Assembly: GCF_039697315.1 (NCBI RefSeq)
Contig: NZ_CP155619.1
Coordinates: 4,030,001-4,094,000, forward strand
Reading direction: 5' to 3'
From: Pseudomonas abietaniphila
Lineage (GTDB): Bacteria > Pseudomonadota > Gammaproteobacteria > Pseudomonadales > Pseudomonadaceae
DNA length: 64,000 bases
The position numbers and the translations under genes were made by a program. Positions within the stretch are counted from its first letter, which is position 1; the number at the start of each line of letters is the position of its first letter. Below, in pieces: positions 26,440 to 35,441 of this stretch. Under the pieces are notes generated by a model. It did not search any database. It was not told the DNA's origin and saw only the letters and a list, made by a program, of their open reading frames with translations.

Positions 26440-27357
26440 CTACAGCCCCTCCGACATCCACACCCGCTGCGCGCTGTGATGCAGAATCCCGTGCCGACGC
26501 GCCAGGGCTTCGCGATCCTTGCTGTACCCGCCTCCGATCACGCCCATCACCGGGATGTCTCGGCCCAGACAATGGCGCATCACGGCTTCATCCCGACGCG
26601 CCACGCCGTCGTCAGTCAGTTGCAGGTAACCCAGCGCATCATCCTTGTGCACATCGACTCCTGCGTCATACAGCACCAAGTCGGGTCGATACAGCGGCAG
26701 CAGGTAATTGAGCGTGTCATCGACTACTTTCAGGTAGTCGTCGTCGCCCATGCCCATTGGCAGCGGAATGTCCCAATCACTCCGGGCCTTGCGCGCGGGG
26801 AAGTTTTTTTCGCAATGCAGCGAAACGGTGATCGCGTCGTCGGTGTGTTCAAGAATGCGCGCCGTACCATCGCCTTGATGGACGTCACAGTCGAAGATCA
26901 ATACCCGGTCGACCCGACCGCTTTGCAGCAGGTAATGGCTGATGATCGCCAGGTCGTTGAAGATGCAAAATCCTGCGGGATAATCGTAATGCGCGTGATG
27001 GGTGCCGCCCGCCAGGTGACAGGCCAGACCGTGCTGCAACGCCTTCTCGGCGGTCAGCAACGATCCGCCGACGGCGCGCACGGTCCGTCGGGCCAGGTCT
27101 TCGCTCCAGGGCAGGCCCAGACGACGCTGATCTTCGCGCGACAAGTCGCCGTCCATGTAGCGCCGGATATACGAAGGGTCATGGGCAAGCGCGAGAATGT
27201 CGTCCGGGCAGACCTCTGGACGGAATAACTGAGCATCCGTGGTCAGTCCGCTGTCAATAAGGTGGTCGTGCAGCAGACGGAATTTGTCCATCGGGAAACG
27301 ATGGTCGGGCGGGAACGCCGGACTGTAGTCTTCGTGATAGATAAGCGGCAGGGACAT
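26440..27357 (-). CDS. Histone-deacetylase-like amidohydrolase
   Basis: Zinc hydrolase of 305 residues in the HDAC/acetylpolyamine amidohydrolase superfamily. The general-base His pair is at 120-121 (GGTHHAHYD) and zinc ligands are Asp158 and His160 (FDCDVHQGDG) plus Asp235 (DAGVDVHKDD); a late GGGYS supplies the tyrosine. The ATG at 27357 begins MSLPLIYHEDY, the usual family N-terminus. Bacterial members deacetylate polyamines, acetylated proteins or small amides; the short length and context give no substrate. Divergent from the GNAT acetyltransferase gene, 128 bases apart, so an acetylation/deacetylation pair is conceivable but untested. Confidence 0.88.
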   Translation of the reverse strand: MSLPLIYHEDYSPAFPPDHRFPMDKFRLLHDHLIDSGLTTDAQLFRPEVCPDDILALAHDPSYIRRYMDGDLSREDQRRLGLPWSEDLARRTVRAVGGSLLTAEKALQHGLACHLAGGTHHAHYDYPAGFCIFNDLAIISHYLLQSGRVDRVLIFDCDVHQGDGTARILEHTDDAITVSLHCEKNFPARKARSDWDIPLPMGMGDDDYLKVVDDTLNYLLPLYRPDLVLYDAGVDVHKDDALGYLQLTDDGVARRDEAVMRHCLGRDIPVMGVIGGGYSKDREALARRHGILHHSAQRVWMSEGL

Positions 27358-27485
27358 AGTGCGTACGCGTAGGGTTCGACGGGGAATCTTGCCAGTTATG
27401 GCCGCGACCGCACAGCGATTTGGCTGAGCGCCGTCGTGGTGAAGACTGGTGAACACTTTGAGGTGCGGGGCAGGGGAGATGTTCA

Positions 27486-28049
27486 ATGGAGCCGATACTT
27501 GAGCTCAACAGCGCACGCTTGTTGATGCGTCAGTGGCGAGATGATGATTTGCCAGCCTTTGCACACATGTGCGCGGATCCACAGGTGATGCGGTATTTTC
27601 CTGCGCCGCTCACACGGCTCGAAAGCGCCAAGATGATCGGTCGCGTGCGGGGGCATTTCGCGGAATACGGCTTTGGCCTGTGGGCGCTGGAGCGTAAGGA
27701 CACCGGGGAGTTCATCGGTTTCACCGGTCTGAATGTGGTGGGTTTCGACGCCGCGTTCACCCCGGCGGTGGAGATCGGCTGGCGCCTGGCCCGCGAGCAC
27801 TGGGGCCTGGGGTATGCCAGTGAAGCCGCCTGGACCGTGCTGGGCTGCGGGTTCGAGCATGTCGAGCTGGATGAAATCGTGTCATTCACGGCGGTCAGCA
27901 ATCTGCCGTCGCAGAAGGTCATGCAAGCCATCGGCATGCAGAACAATCCGGTCGATGATTTCGATCACCCGAACCTGCCCGAAGGCCATCCGCTGAGGCC
28001 TCACGTGCTCTATCGCATCAACCGCCAGCAGTGGCTGGCGACCTTGTGA
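27486..28049 (+). CDS. GNAT acetyltransferase, RimJ/RimL type
   Basis: A 187-residue N-acetyltransferase. The region EIGWRLAREHWGLGYASEA contains the acetyl-CoA loop and is followed by VSNLPSQKVMQAIGM, typical of RimJ/RimL-like enzymes. Ribosome site AGGGGAGA precedes the ATG. These enzymes modify ribosomal protein N-termini or small molecules; target unknown. Followed after 126 bases by tesB. Confidence 0.88.
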   Translation: MEPILELNSARLLMRQWRDDDLPAFAHMCADPQVMRYFPAPLTRLESAKMIGRVRGHFAEYGFGLWALERKDTGEFIGFTGLNVVGFDAAFTPAVEIGWRLAREHWGLGYASEAAWTVLGCGFEHVELDEIVSFTAVSNLPSQKVMQAIGMQNNPVDDFDHPNLPEGHPLRPHVLYRINRQQWLATL

Positions 28050-28175
28050 TTCGTGGGAATCGGGCTACAAACACCTGTATCATCTCGCCCACCGACCCAT
28101 GACTGCCGCTCTTCGGCCTTTGTGGGCGGTTTGTGCAATGAATGGTGTGTGACGACTGTGTGCGAGGAGCCCCGA

Positions 28176-29045
28176 ATGAGCCATGTGCTGGATGATCTGG
28201 TGTCGCTGTTGAGCCTGGAACCGATCGAAGAAAACCTCTTCCGTGGGCGCAGCCAGGACCTTGGTTTCCGCCAGCTGTTTGGTGGTCAGGTGCTGGGCCA
28301 ATCGCTGTCTGCCGCTAGCAAGACGGTCGAAGACGAGCGCCATGTTCATTCGCTGCACGGCTATTTTCTGCGTCCCGGCGATGCCCATCTGCCGGTCGTC
28401 TACCAGGTTGATCGCGTGCGCGACGGCGGCAGTTTCAGCACCCGCCGCGTGACGGCCATCCAGAAAGGCCAGCCCATTTTTACCTGCAGTGCGTCGTTCC
28501 AGTACGACGAAGAAGGGTTCGAACACCAGAGCCAGATGCCTCAGGTGGTCGGCCCGGAAAACCTGCCGTCCGAAGTCGAACTGATGCGTCAGCGCGAGCA
28601 CCTGATTCCCGCGCACATGAAAGACAAGTTGCTGTGCCCCAAACCCATCGAGTTTCGACCGATGACGGAGTCCGACCCGTACAACCCCCAGCCGACCGAT
28701 CCGGTGAAGTACGTCTGGTTCCGCGCCGACGGCACGCTCCCGGACATCCCGGCGTTGCACAAGTACATGCTCGCTTATGCGTCCGACTTCAATCTGCTCA
28801 CCACCTCGCTGCTGCCTCACGGCAAGACGGTCTGGCAGAAAGATATGCAGATCGCCAGCCTCGACCATTCGCTGTGGTTCCACGGTGAGCTGCGGGCCGA
28901 TGACTGGCTGCTGTATGCCATGGACAGTCCCTGGGCGGGCAACTCGCGTGGCTTCTCGCGTGGCAGTGTCTACAACCGGGCGGGTAAGCTCGTTGCGTCG
29001 GTCAGTCAGGAAGGCCTGATTCGCCATCGCAAGGACTGGTCGTGA
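28176..29045 (+). CDS. tesB: Acyl-CoA thioesterase II
   Basis: Cytoplasmic double-hotdog thioesterase of 289 residues hydrolysing medium and long acyl-CoAs. The catalytic triad seen in E. coli TesB is recognisable: Asp in YASDFNLL, Thr in LLTTSLLP and Gln in SVSQEGLIR. The FGGQVLGQSL and HSLHGYFLRPGD motifs are family hallmarks. ATG at 28176 with CGAGGAG upstream; the frame upstream lacks coding features. The stop overlaps the HAD gene start by four bases. Confidence 0.95.
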   Translation: MSHVLDDLVSLLSLEPIEENLFRGRSQDLGFRQLFGGQVLGQSLSAASKTVEDERHVHSLHGYFLRPGDAHLPVVYQVDRVRDGGSFSTRRVTAIQKGQPIFTCSASFQYDEEGFEHQSQMPQVVGPENLPSEVELMRQREHLIPAHMKDKLLCPKPIEFRPMTESDPYNPQPTDPVKYVWFRADGTLPDIPALHKYMLAYASDFNLLTTSLLPHGKTVWQKDMQIASLDHSLWFHGELRADDWLLYAMDSPWAGNSRGFSRGSVYNRAGKLVASVSQEGLIRHRKDWS

Positions 29046-29641
29046 GCCTCTCGCACCTGCGTCACTGGGTGTTCGACATGGACGGCACCCTGACTATCGC
29101 CGTGCATGATTTTCCCGCCATCAAACGGGCCCTGGATATCCCGCAGGAAGACGACATTCTTGGTCATCTGGCGGCATTGCCGGCGGACGTTGCCGCGCAG
29201 AAACATGCGTGGTTGCTGGAACATGAGCGCGAGCTCGCCGTGGCGTCGAAACCTGCGCCAGGAGCCGTCGAGCTGGTCCGGGAACTGGCCGGACGCGGTT
29301 ATCGACTGGGCATCCTCACCCGCAATGCGCGAGAACTGGCGCATATCACGCTGGAGGCGATTGGCATTGCCGACTGTTTCAACGTGGAAGACGTGCTGGG
29401 CCGCGATGAAGCGCAGCCCAAACCTGATCCGGGCGGATTGCTGAAACTGGCCGAGGCCTGGAACGTCGAGCCCTCGCAGATGGTGATGGTCGGCGATTAC
29501 CAGTTCGACATGGCCTGCGGGAAGGCCGCAGGCACTTACACGGTGCTGGTCAACCTGCCGGAGAATCCGTGGCCGGAACTCACCGACTGGCATGCGGATG
29601 ATTGTGGGGTGTTGCGGGAGATGCTCGCGTTGAACGCGTGA
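29042..29641 (+). CDS. HAD-superfamily phosphatase, phosphoglycolate phosphatase-like
   Basis: A 199-residue HAD hydrolase: motif I VFDMDGTLT, motif II LTRN, motif III Lys in QPKPDP and motif IV MVGDYQFDM. Starts at GTG 29042, overlapping the tesB stop (GTGA), so it is cotranslated. A small helical cap follows motif I. Substrate not predictable; family members remove phosphate from phosphoglycolate or sugar phosphates. Last gene of a GNAT-tesB-HAD run. Confidence 0.88.
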   Translation: MSLSHLRHWVFDMDGTLTIAVHDFPAIKRALDIPQEDDILGHLAALPADVAAQKHAWLLEHERELAVASKPAPGAVELVRELAGRGYRLGILTRNARELAHITLEAIGIADCFNVEDVLGRDEAQPKPDPGGLLKLAEAWNVEPSQMVMVGDYQFDMACGKAAGTYTVLVNLPENPWPELTDWHADDCGVLREMLALNA

Positions 29642-30003
29642 CCTGTTCAAGCCGGCTTGGTGCGGGCCGCGTTCGGACGAATACGGTGTGTCAGTCTAAG
29701 TGACATTGACTGATACGACGCTTCCGCCAGAGAGTCGGCACCACCGATATGAGGTGCACCAGAGATCCAGTAGACGCAGAGCGTCAGAACCTGCATGCCC
29801 ACGCCGAGCGTGGGTACGATCAACATGCGCTTCGACGCGGGACCTGTGGGAGACGTCCGAGGTTACGAGGGTATGGGCCGCACTTCGGACGAATGCGCTG
29901 TGTCAGTCACAGTGACATTGACTGATACGACGCTTTCGTCCGAACGCGGCGCGCACCGAGCCGGCTCCCACAACGTAGATGACCTTCAGATCGGCTGGGA
30001 CTG
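29642..30003. repeat. Non-coding repeat region with a 49-base direct repeat and REP-like arms
   Basis: Two copies of a sequence beginning GGACGAATNCGNTGTGTCAG start at 29675 and 29887 and run about 49 bases, about 85-90% identical. The first follows GTGCGGGCCGCGTTCGGACG (29660-29679), and near the end a partly complementary stretch with CGAACGCGGCG lies at 29941-29951. The same GCGGGCCGCGTTCGGACGAA unit recurs near 50806. No gene seen. Confidence 0.7.
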
Positions 30004-31008
30004 TCAATTCCCCTTGAACAGCGCCGCCTGGCCTTCAGGTGAAGTGAACATCCCGTCGCCGTTATGGCCGACGCCTTTCACCTCGATCAGGCGCTGGTTC
30101 AAGCCTTCCGGATGGCGCTTGGTCAGGTAATCGAAGTAGTTATGCCCACGCGTCAACCGGTTCGGCCCTTGTGCTTCTGCGCCGCAATCCTTGTCCAGCG
30201 CCGGATGGTTCGGGTCGGTATCCAGTTCGCCCAGCAGATACGTGATATCGCGTTTCACATAGCCCGCTTCCAGCTCAGCGGCGCTTTCCTTGTCCGCGTA
30301 GGCGGGCAGTTTGTTCAAGCCGTACTTCCAGGTGTCGAACGTCGGGCACGTCGCCGCATCGACCGGCATTGGGCGCGTGGCGTCGAAATACGCGTAGGAC
30401 GACGGGTTGGCGATCACGTAGCGCAGCTTTATGCCTTCCTTCTTCAACAACACGTCCTCCTTCCCGCCAATCAGCGCGTAGCGCTGCACCACTTGCGCGC
30501 CGCCGGAATGCCCGGCGATCACGATTTCTTTCAGGTTCGGAAACAGTTTGCTGTCGCTTAAACGCTTGAGGATGTGGTCGATGACCACGAACGAGCTGAT
30601 CGGCTTGACGCCGGTTGACTTGGAGCCGAGTGATTTTTCACCTGCCATCCAGTCATTGCCGTGCCAGCGCAGGATCGTGTCCGGCAAATGGTGAGCGGCG
30701 ATGTCTTTCTCATCGAGAAACTGCGGCGCGATCAGCAGGGTTCTGGACCGCTGCTTGGACTGGTTCGCCGCGCGCTCGACGCTGCGCAGATAAGTCTGCG
30801 CGTTGCGCAGGCGCCCGTGAAAGACGATGACCACCCGCTGGATCTGCGGGCTGGGGCGCACCCAGCTCTGGCTCAGTCCCAGTGTGGCCTGGGACGTTCC
30901 ATTGATCAGCAGCCGGTCGGGGCTGATGGATTTGACCGCCTGATCCGCAGCATGAGCCGTGACGCTCATCAGGGTGCCCAACAACAGGATCGAAAGCGGT
31001 TTCATCAT
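30004..31008 (-). CDS. Exported alpha/beta hydrolase
   Basis: A 334-residue protein with an N-terminal signal peptide (MMKPLSILLLGTLMSVTAHA), a nucleophile elbow GHSGGAQ and a late GVGHNGDGMF that can supply the catalytic histidine. An early VFHGRLRNAQTYL provides the oxyanion region. ATGs at 31008 and 31005 are both possible; the first lies four bases after the metallopeptidase stop, so the genes are coupled. Likely periplasmic esterase or depolymerase; substrate unknown. Confidence 0.8.
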   Translation of the reverse strand: MMKPLSILLLGTLMSVTAHAADQAVKSISPDRLLINGTSQATLGLSQSWVRPSPQIQRVVIVFHGRLRNAQTYLRSVERAANQSKQRSRTLLIAPQFLDEKDIAAHHLPDTILRWHGNDWMAGEKSLGSKSTGVKPISSFVVIDHILKRLSDSKLFPNLKEIVIAGHSGGAQVVQRYALIGGKEDVLLKKEGIKLRYVIANPSSYAYFDATRPMPVDAATCPTFDTWKYGLNKLPAYADKESAAELEAGYVKRDITYLLGELDTDPNHPALDKDCGAEAQGPNRLTRGHNYFDYLTKRHPEGLNQRLIEVKGVGHNGDGMFTSPEGQAALFKGN

Positions 31009-31012
31009 GTGA

Positions 31013-31903
31013 TCAGAGGCTCTTGGCGGCGAATGTATCGCATTGGTTGAGTTGTCCTTGGGCAAAACCTGCCTTGAACCAGCGCACGCGCTGGGCAGAC
31101 GTCCCGTGGGTAAACGAGTCCGGCACTACACGTCCTTGGCTCTGTTGCTGCAAGCGGTCATCGCCAATGGCGTTGGCGGCGTTCAGCGCCTCTTCAATAT
31201 CACCGGGCTCAAGCCAGTTCAAACGCTTTTGTGCGTTAGCGGCCCAAACACCGGCCAGGCAGTCAGCTTGCAGCTCCTGACGCACCAACAGACCGTTGTC
31301 ACCTTCCATGCGCATGCCACGCTGGCGGGCGGCGTCAACTTTAGCTGAAACCCCTAGCAAGGTCTGCACATGATGGCCAACTTCATGTGCAATCACGTAA
31401 GCCTGAGCGAAATCCCCTGCCGCTTTGAACCTTTGCGTCATTTCCCGGAAGAAATCCATGTCCAGGTAAACCCGCTGATCGCCGGGGCAATAAAACGGCC
31501 CGCTGGCCGAGGTCGCGTAGCCGCAGGCCGACTGGACCTGCCCACGGAACAGGATCAGGGTCGGATTTTTATACTGCCGACCGCCTTGTTGAAAGATCTG
31601 CCCCCAAGTGTCCTCGGTGTCCCCTAGGATCGCCCGCACGAAATCCGCCTGCTCGTCATTGGCGGGCGGCGCCTGCCGCGTTTGCGGATTGACCGCCGAG
31701 GTCTGCTGCGTGCCCACCTGACCGGTGATCTGCCCGAGAATCTGCATCGGGTCCTGCCCGGTCAACAGGCCGATGGCGACAATGATCACGATCCCGCCGA
31801 TGCCCAGGCCCTTGCCCCCGATGCGCATTCCGCCACCACCACCTCCAGTGTCGTCGCGCGCGTCGACGACGTTGTCACTGCGACGTCCTTTTTTCCAGAG
31901 CAT
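31013..31903 (-). CDS. ypfJ: YpfJ-family neutral zinc metallopeptidase
   Basis: A 296-residue membrane-anchored peptidase. A glycine-rich N-terminus (GGGGGGMRIGGKG) precedes one membrane helix (about 34-48); the zinc site HEVGHH is at 173-178, with the third ligand in RQELQADCLAGVW. The KNPTLILF and YCPGDQRVYLD motifs are typical of the KPN_02809/YpfJ family. ATG at 31903 has GAGGA upstream. Substrates are unknown for the family. First gene of the pair with the exported hydrolase. Confidence 0.92.
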   Translation of the reverse strand: MLWKKGRRSDNVVDARDDTGGGGGGMRIGGKGLGIGGIVIIVAIGLLTGQDPMQILGQITGQVGTQQTSAVNPQTRQAPPANDEQADFVRAILGDTEDTWGQIFQQGGRQYKNPTLILFRGQVQSACGYATSASGPFYCPGDQRVYLDMDFFREMTQRFKAAGDFAQAYVIAHEVGHHVQTLLGVSAKVDAARQRGMRMEGDNGLLVRQELQADCLAGVWAANAQKRLNWLEPGDIEEALNAANAIGDDRLQQQSQGRVVPDSFTHGTSAQRVRWFKAGFAQGQLNQCDTFAAKSL

Positions 31904-32044
31904 GGGGGAATCCTCTTTTAGTCGTGTAGGAAGTGTAGACGGCGAGGGAGGTACGGCGTCTGACTGTTGGGACTAAGAGGGGGCGGAGCGGGGAATGGTT
32001 CAGCGAGCGCTCGGGGATAGCCGATGACTCTCTGAACCTGATAA

Positions 32045-32410
32045 TTATCGAGAGCTTTTAATGGCGTAACACAATGCTGCCAAGAAAATGCAATTTATGA
32101 CAAGCCAAGTGTGAATGGCCCACATCCGCCTTCTCAGATCGGCCGGGATATTGAGGTGAGCATTTTCGGTGATGTCACCTCGCCGATACATAATTCGTGG
32201 CATGTACATGATTGCGAAGATGATGCTGAGCCGCATGTGTCGACCCACCATGCCTCCTTGCCACAGGTTTCTGGTGTTCGTGACGCCTTGGCAATCGGAC
32301 AAAGAGTGTTCAAGAGCGTCGATATGTTTGTAGGCAAACCGAGCCATCACCGCGAGATTGATCCATGAGGAAATCAGCCAGATCAAAGCCAGAACAACAA
32401 GAAGCGGCAT
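32045..32410 (-). CDS. Two-helix membrane protein, candidate immunity protein (copy 3)
   Basis: A 121-residue protein with an N-terminal membrane helix (MPLLVVLALIWLISSWINLA) and a C-terminal one (LVINCIFLAALCYAI) around a basic middle. The ATG at 32410 is chosen because GGAGG lies five bases before it; an in-frame ATG at 32422 has none. It is a divergent paralogue of the next two genes: all share VGRHMRLS or IGRQARMN followed by MPxxMxxRGxx and a second helix. Lying downstream of a probable pore-forming effector, the family is best read as immunity proteins. GC is lower than flanking genes. Confidence 0.6.
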   Translation of the reverse strand: MPLLVVLALIWLISSWINLAVMARFAYKHIDALEHSLSDCQGVTNTRNLWQGGMVGRHMRLSIIFAIMYMPRIMYRRGDITENAHLNIPADLRRRMWAIHTWLVINCIFLAALCYAIKSSR

Positions 32411-32591
32411 TACGGCCTCCATTCGTAGAATATTTCACCGAAGTGCTCTCCGCTCTCCTAATCAGGCAAACCTCCGGCGCATCCAATTGCGCTAAACCCT
32501 TCCGTTTGAGGTCCCGACATGATTGGCTGCTGGGACCAATGGAGGGGGCGCACGGAATAGTTAGGTGCCGAATGCCTTTCCCAAGAAAGGC

Positions 32592-32948
32592 TCAATCAAC
32601 TAGAAAATAAAACCCTATCATCCCCAGGCAGTTTAAAAAGGCCATCACATACAGCGCACGTATATGCGCGACCAGCGAATAGGGAAGCCGCAGATAGGCC
32701 TCTCATAAAAGTTCTCCGCGCTTTTGCAGCAATTCCGGCATGAAGACAACCATTGATAAGGCGTTGAGCCTCGCCTGCCTGCCGATGAGACTAGTGCCGA
32801 AGAAATTTCTGTACCAGCAGATGAACTTCCCATCGCTCAAAAGGCATTCAGCTTTTTCAAGTCTGGTGTACAGAAACAGGATTATTAAAAAAATTTTGAT
32901 CAGCACGCTGCCCATGTTGACGAATGCCCACCATATTTCAATTTCCAT
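32592..32948 (-). pseudogene. Immunity-like membrane protein, copy 2, interrupted by in-frame TGA
   Basis: From ATG 32948 (MEIEIWWAF) the frame stops at TGA 32703-32705 after RGELL. The same frame continues without change as EAYLRLPYSLVAHIRALYVM to a stop at 32592-32594. The intact paralogue next door reads RGEVSQEAYQRLPASLIKQ at this place, so the TGA replaces a sense codon (glutamine in the copy). The loss removes the second membrane helix. Start at 32948 follows the alignment with the paralogue; a GTG at 32963 is the alternative. Confidence 0.75.
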
Positions 32949-32981
32949 CGTCTTCAGCGCCACTCCTGCCCCTGCAGATGC

Positions 32982-33341
32982 TCAGTAAATGAAGAAATAA
33001 AGCCCGACCATTCCCATGCCGTTGAAGAGCGCAAATACAAAAAGCGCTCTCACTTGTTTTATGAGTGAAGCGGGTAACCGCTGATAGGCTTCCTGGGAAA
33101 CTTCGCCGCGGTTTTGCATGACTCCTGGCATCATGACCACCATCGATATTGCGTTCATCCTCGCTTGTCTACCGATCAGGCTTGATCCGAAGGTGTTTTT
33201 ATACCAACCGATAAACTCAACATCGTGCAGCAACTCTTCGGCCTTCTCGAGTTTGGTATACAGGAAAAGGATCATCATCCCCATGTTGATTAGTACGCTG
33301 CCGAACACTAGGAATACCCACCAAACTGGGTCAACGTTCAC
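32982..33341 (-). CDS. Two-helix membrane protein, candidate immunity protein (copy 1, intact)
   Basis: A 119-residue protein, intact over its full length, with a hydrophobic N-terminal helix (FLVFGSVLINMGMMILFLY), a short LEKAEELLHDVEF coil, a conserved GSSLIGRQARMNAI core and a C-terminal helix (LFNGMGMVGLYFFIY). A GTG at 33341 lies seven bases after GGAGG and is the likeliest start; an ATG at 33359 is in frame but lacks a ribosome site. It overlaps the end of the effector gene by 11 bases, so it is translationally coupled to it, as immunity genes often are. Confidence 0.65.
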   Translation of the reverse strand: MNVDPVWWVFLVFGSVLINMGMMILFLYTKLEKAEELLHDVEFIGWYKNTFGSSLIGRQARMNAISMVVMMPGVMQNRGEVSQEAYQRLPASLIKQVRALFVFALFNGMGMVGLYFFIY

Positions 33342-34311
33342 TGTTTGGCCTCCATTCATAAAGCTTGGTGCCCATCATCTCTCCCCCCATCTCCCCCAAT
33401 ACCCCGCCGCCATATCCCCCAGCAGCTGCCCCTACAATCATGCAGGCCAAGGCTCCTGGTCCGCTTAAAGCTCCAAGTACCAGAAAACAGGCAAATGTAG
33501 CGGCGGACGTACCCAGCGCCCCACCAAAATATCCCGCGCTTACTCCGCCGACCAGTTTCGCCCCTTCTACAAACTTCGCCCGGGTACACACCTCTTCACG
33601 ACCCAGCGAACAAGCCTCTTCTATTTCCAGATGCGTGGACCACGCATTCAACCCAATCCCAACCGGTGTTCCCGCCCGCAGCAATTTCGACGCCTTGGCA
33701 ATGTGACCCAGCCGCTGCGAATACCCGCGAAGCTCCTGGGTGTGCAGGTAGCTTTACGTCGATATCCCCAGCATCTTCTTGATCGAACCCTTGTTGTGCA
33801 TCCCCGTGCCCCAGCGGGCGATGCCTTCCAGCTGGGTGTCGAGTTGGGCGAAGAGCACTTTGCGCTGGTTGATAAATTCCTGGCGCGCGATGGGAGTGCC
33901 GCGTTTGAGGGACAGTCGATAAAGCCGCTCGATGTTTTCCATTGTGGTTTCCACGCCTTTGAGGTGCGTGTTCCAGCTTCCGGAGGCTGAACCCAGGCCC
34001 AGCGATCCGTAACCAAGCATCTGCTGCAGCAGGTCGTAATTCTTGATGATGTCGCCATCGGCCCTGGCCTGATTCTGGAACAGGGCGTGGTGAGTGCCGT
34101 AGGCGAGGCGCACCATTTCGGCTTCTTCGGCCGAGATCTTTGGGGTCGATTCGTCGCCGACCACGATGAGCTGGCCGGGCATGACCATGGTGTTGCGAAT
34201 GTAGGCATTGAGCGCGTCGAATTTTGCGCCACCACTTACGTTCGATTTGAGGGTGGGGTAGTGCTGGAACTGATCGTTGATGAACACATAAGGCTTGCTG
34301 CCGACGGCCAT
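33331..34311 (-). pseudogene. Probable membrane-inserting effector, interrupted by in-frame TAA
   Basis: One frame of 327 codons with a single TAA at 33754-33756. The first 185 residues (MAVGSKPYVFINDQFQHYP...) include a short motif MVMPGQLIVVGDES and a helical stretch; after the TAA the same frame continues for 140 residues with SYLHTQELRGYSQRL, then a glycine-rich hydrophobic hairpin (SAGYFGGALG and IVGAAAGGYGGGVLGEM) and a polar end. Glycine-zipper helices plus adjacent small membrane proteins suggest a pore-forming antibacterial effector, perhaps delivered by type VI secretion (Tse4-like). No secretion genes are nearby. Without readthrough the hydrophobic hairpin is lost. Confidence 0.65.
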
Positions 34312-34431
34312 TTTCCTGTCCCTGAAGAATGCGAGCGGGGCAGGATAGGGAAAAGGGCAGGGTACTTACGATGCGCTGAGACGCGCTTTCAGAAGATTCA
34401 GAACCTCCCTACTTGTGTGAGGGGAAACGTC

Positions 34432-35370
34432 CTACGCATCACCCTGCTCAGCCTTCACCGAATTGATGAACGCCTGCATCGCCGACGACTGGATGCGATG
34501 ACGACGCGTGATCAAGCCGTACGGCGGCAGGCGCGCTTCGAAGCTGATCGGCAGGACCGCCAGCAGGTCGCGACCGGCGTAATCTTCGACCACCGACACC
34601 GGGGTGATGCCGAGCATGTCGGTCTGCTGCACGAGTGAGAGCAGGGTCATGATCGAGGTGGTTTCGACGATGCTGTTGGGGATGTCGACTCGCGCATTAT
34701 GGAACACCTGATTGACGATCGCGCGCATTGGGCTTGGGTGTTGTTGCAGTACCCAGGTTTCACTTTGCAGCGCCGACCAGCTCAGGTCCTTTGCGTGAAC
34801 CAATGGATTTTTCGCGCCGGCAATCACACACAGTTCTTCTTCGCCCAGGCTGTCGAACAGCAATTCTTCGGCGCGCGCGCCACCGGGAATCCGGCCCAAC
34901 ACCACGTCGAGCTGGTCCTGAAGCAATGCCTGGACAAGGACGTCACTGGTGTCGACCTGAATGCTCATCGACAGGCGCGGATGGCTCTGTTTGAGGTTGG
35001 CGATGGTGCGGGTCAGCAAACCCGACGCCAGTGCAGGAATTGCACCGACCGCCACACGCCCCAGATTGCCCGACTCCAGCGCCACCAGTTCCTCGCGCAT
35101 GCCGCTCAACTCGGCGAAGACCATGCGCGCATAGTAGATGACCGTCTCGCCGAACGGTGTCGGGCGCATGCCGCGTGGCAGGCGCTCGAACAGTTCGACC
35201 CCGAGCAGATCCTCGGCTTCGTGCAGCATCTTGGTGGCCGCCGGTTGGGTCATGCCGATGTTGTCGGCGGCGCGACGCAGCGAGCCGAATTCCTGCAAGG
35301 CCAGCATCAGCCGCAACTGGCGCAAGCGCAGGCGGCTGTGGATAACATTGGCCTCGGGAATCTTGGTCAT
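34432..35370 (-). CDS. LysR-family transcriptional regulator
   Basis: A 312-residue regulator. The N-terminal winged helix-turn-helix is clear (LALQEFGSLRRAADNIGMTQ), followed by the linker helix and a co-inducer-binding domain. ATG at 35370 (MTKIPEANVIHSRLR); an upstream in-frame extension would leave the normal family layout. It lies 71 bases after the TctA-type gene on the same strand and most likely responds to the transported acid. It resembles the GbpR/PcaQ group of sugar and aromatic-acid regulators. Confidence 0.85.
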   Translation of the reverse strand: MTKIPEANVIHSRLRLRQLRLMLALQEFGSLRRAADNIGMTQPAATKMLHEAEDLLGVELFERLPRGMRPTPFGETVIYYARMVFAELSGMREELVALESGNLGRVAVGAIPALASGLLTRTIANLKQSHPRLSMSIQVDTSDVLVQALLQDQLDVVLGRIPGGARAEELLFDSLGEEELCVIAGAKNPLVHAKDLSWSALQSETWVLQQHPSPMRAIVNQVFHNARVDIPNSIVETTSIMTLLSLVQQTDMLGITPVSVVEDYAGRDLLAVLPISFEARLPPYGLITRRHRIQSSAMQAFINSVKAEQGDA

Positions 35371-35441
35371 GGGATTGGCTCGCGTGAAAGACTGCGGCGA
35401 GCCTGACAAGAACTGCAGGGCATTTCCAGCATTGCTTGTCA

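Noticed and set aside
31682..31976. Plus-strand frames over the start of the YpfJ-type gene
   Set aside because: Antisense to the glycine-rich N-terminus and leader of a clear metallopeptidase; the translation is low-complexity proline/arginine sequence.
32703..32705. TGA in the second immunity-like copy as a selenocysteine or programmed readthrough codon
   Set aside because: The intact paralogue has Gln, no selenocysteine element is visible after the codon, and a plain nonsense mutation explains it.
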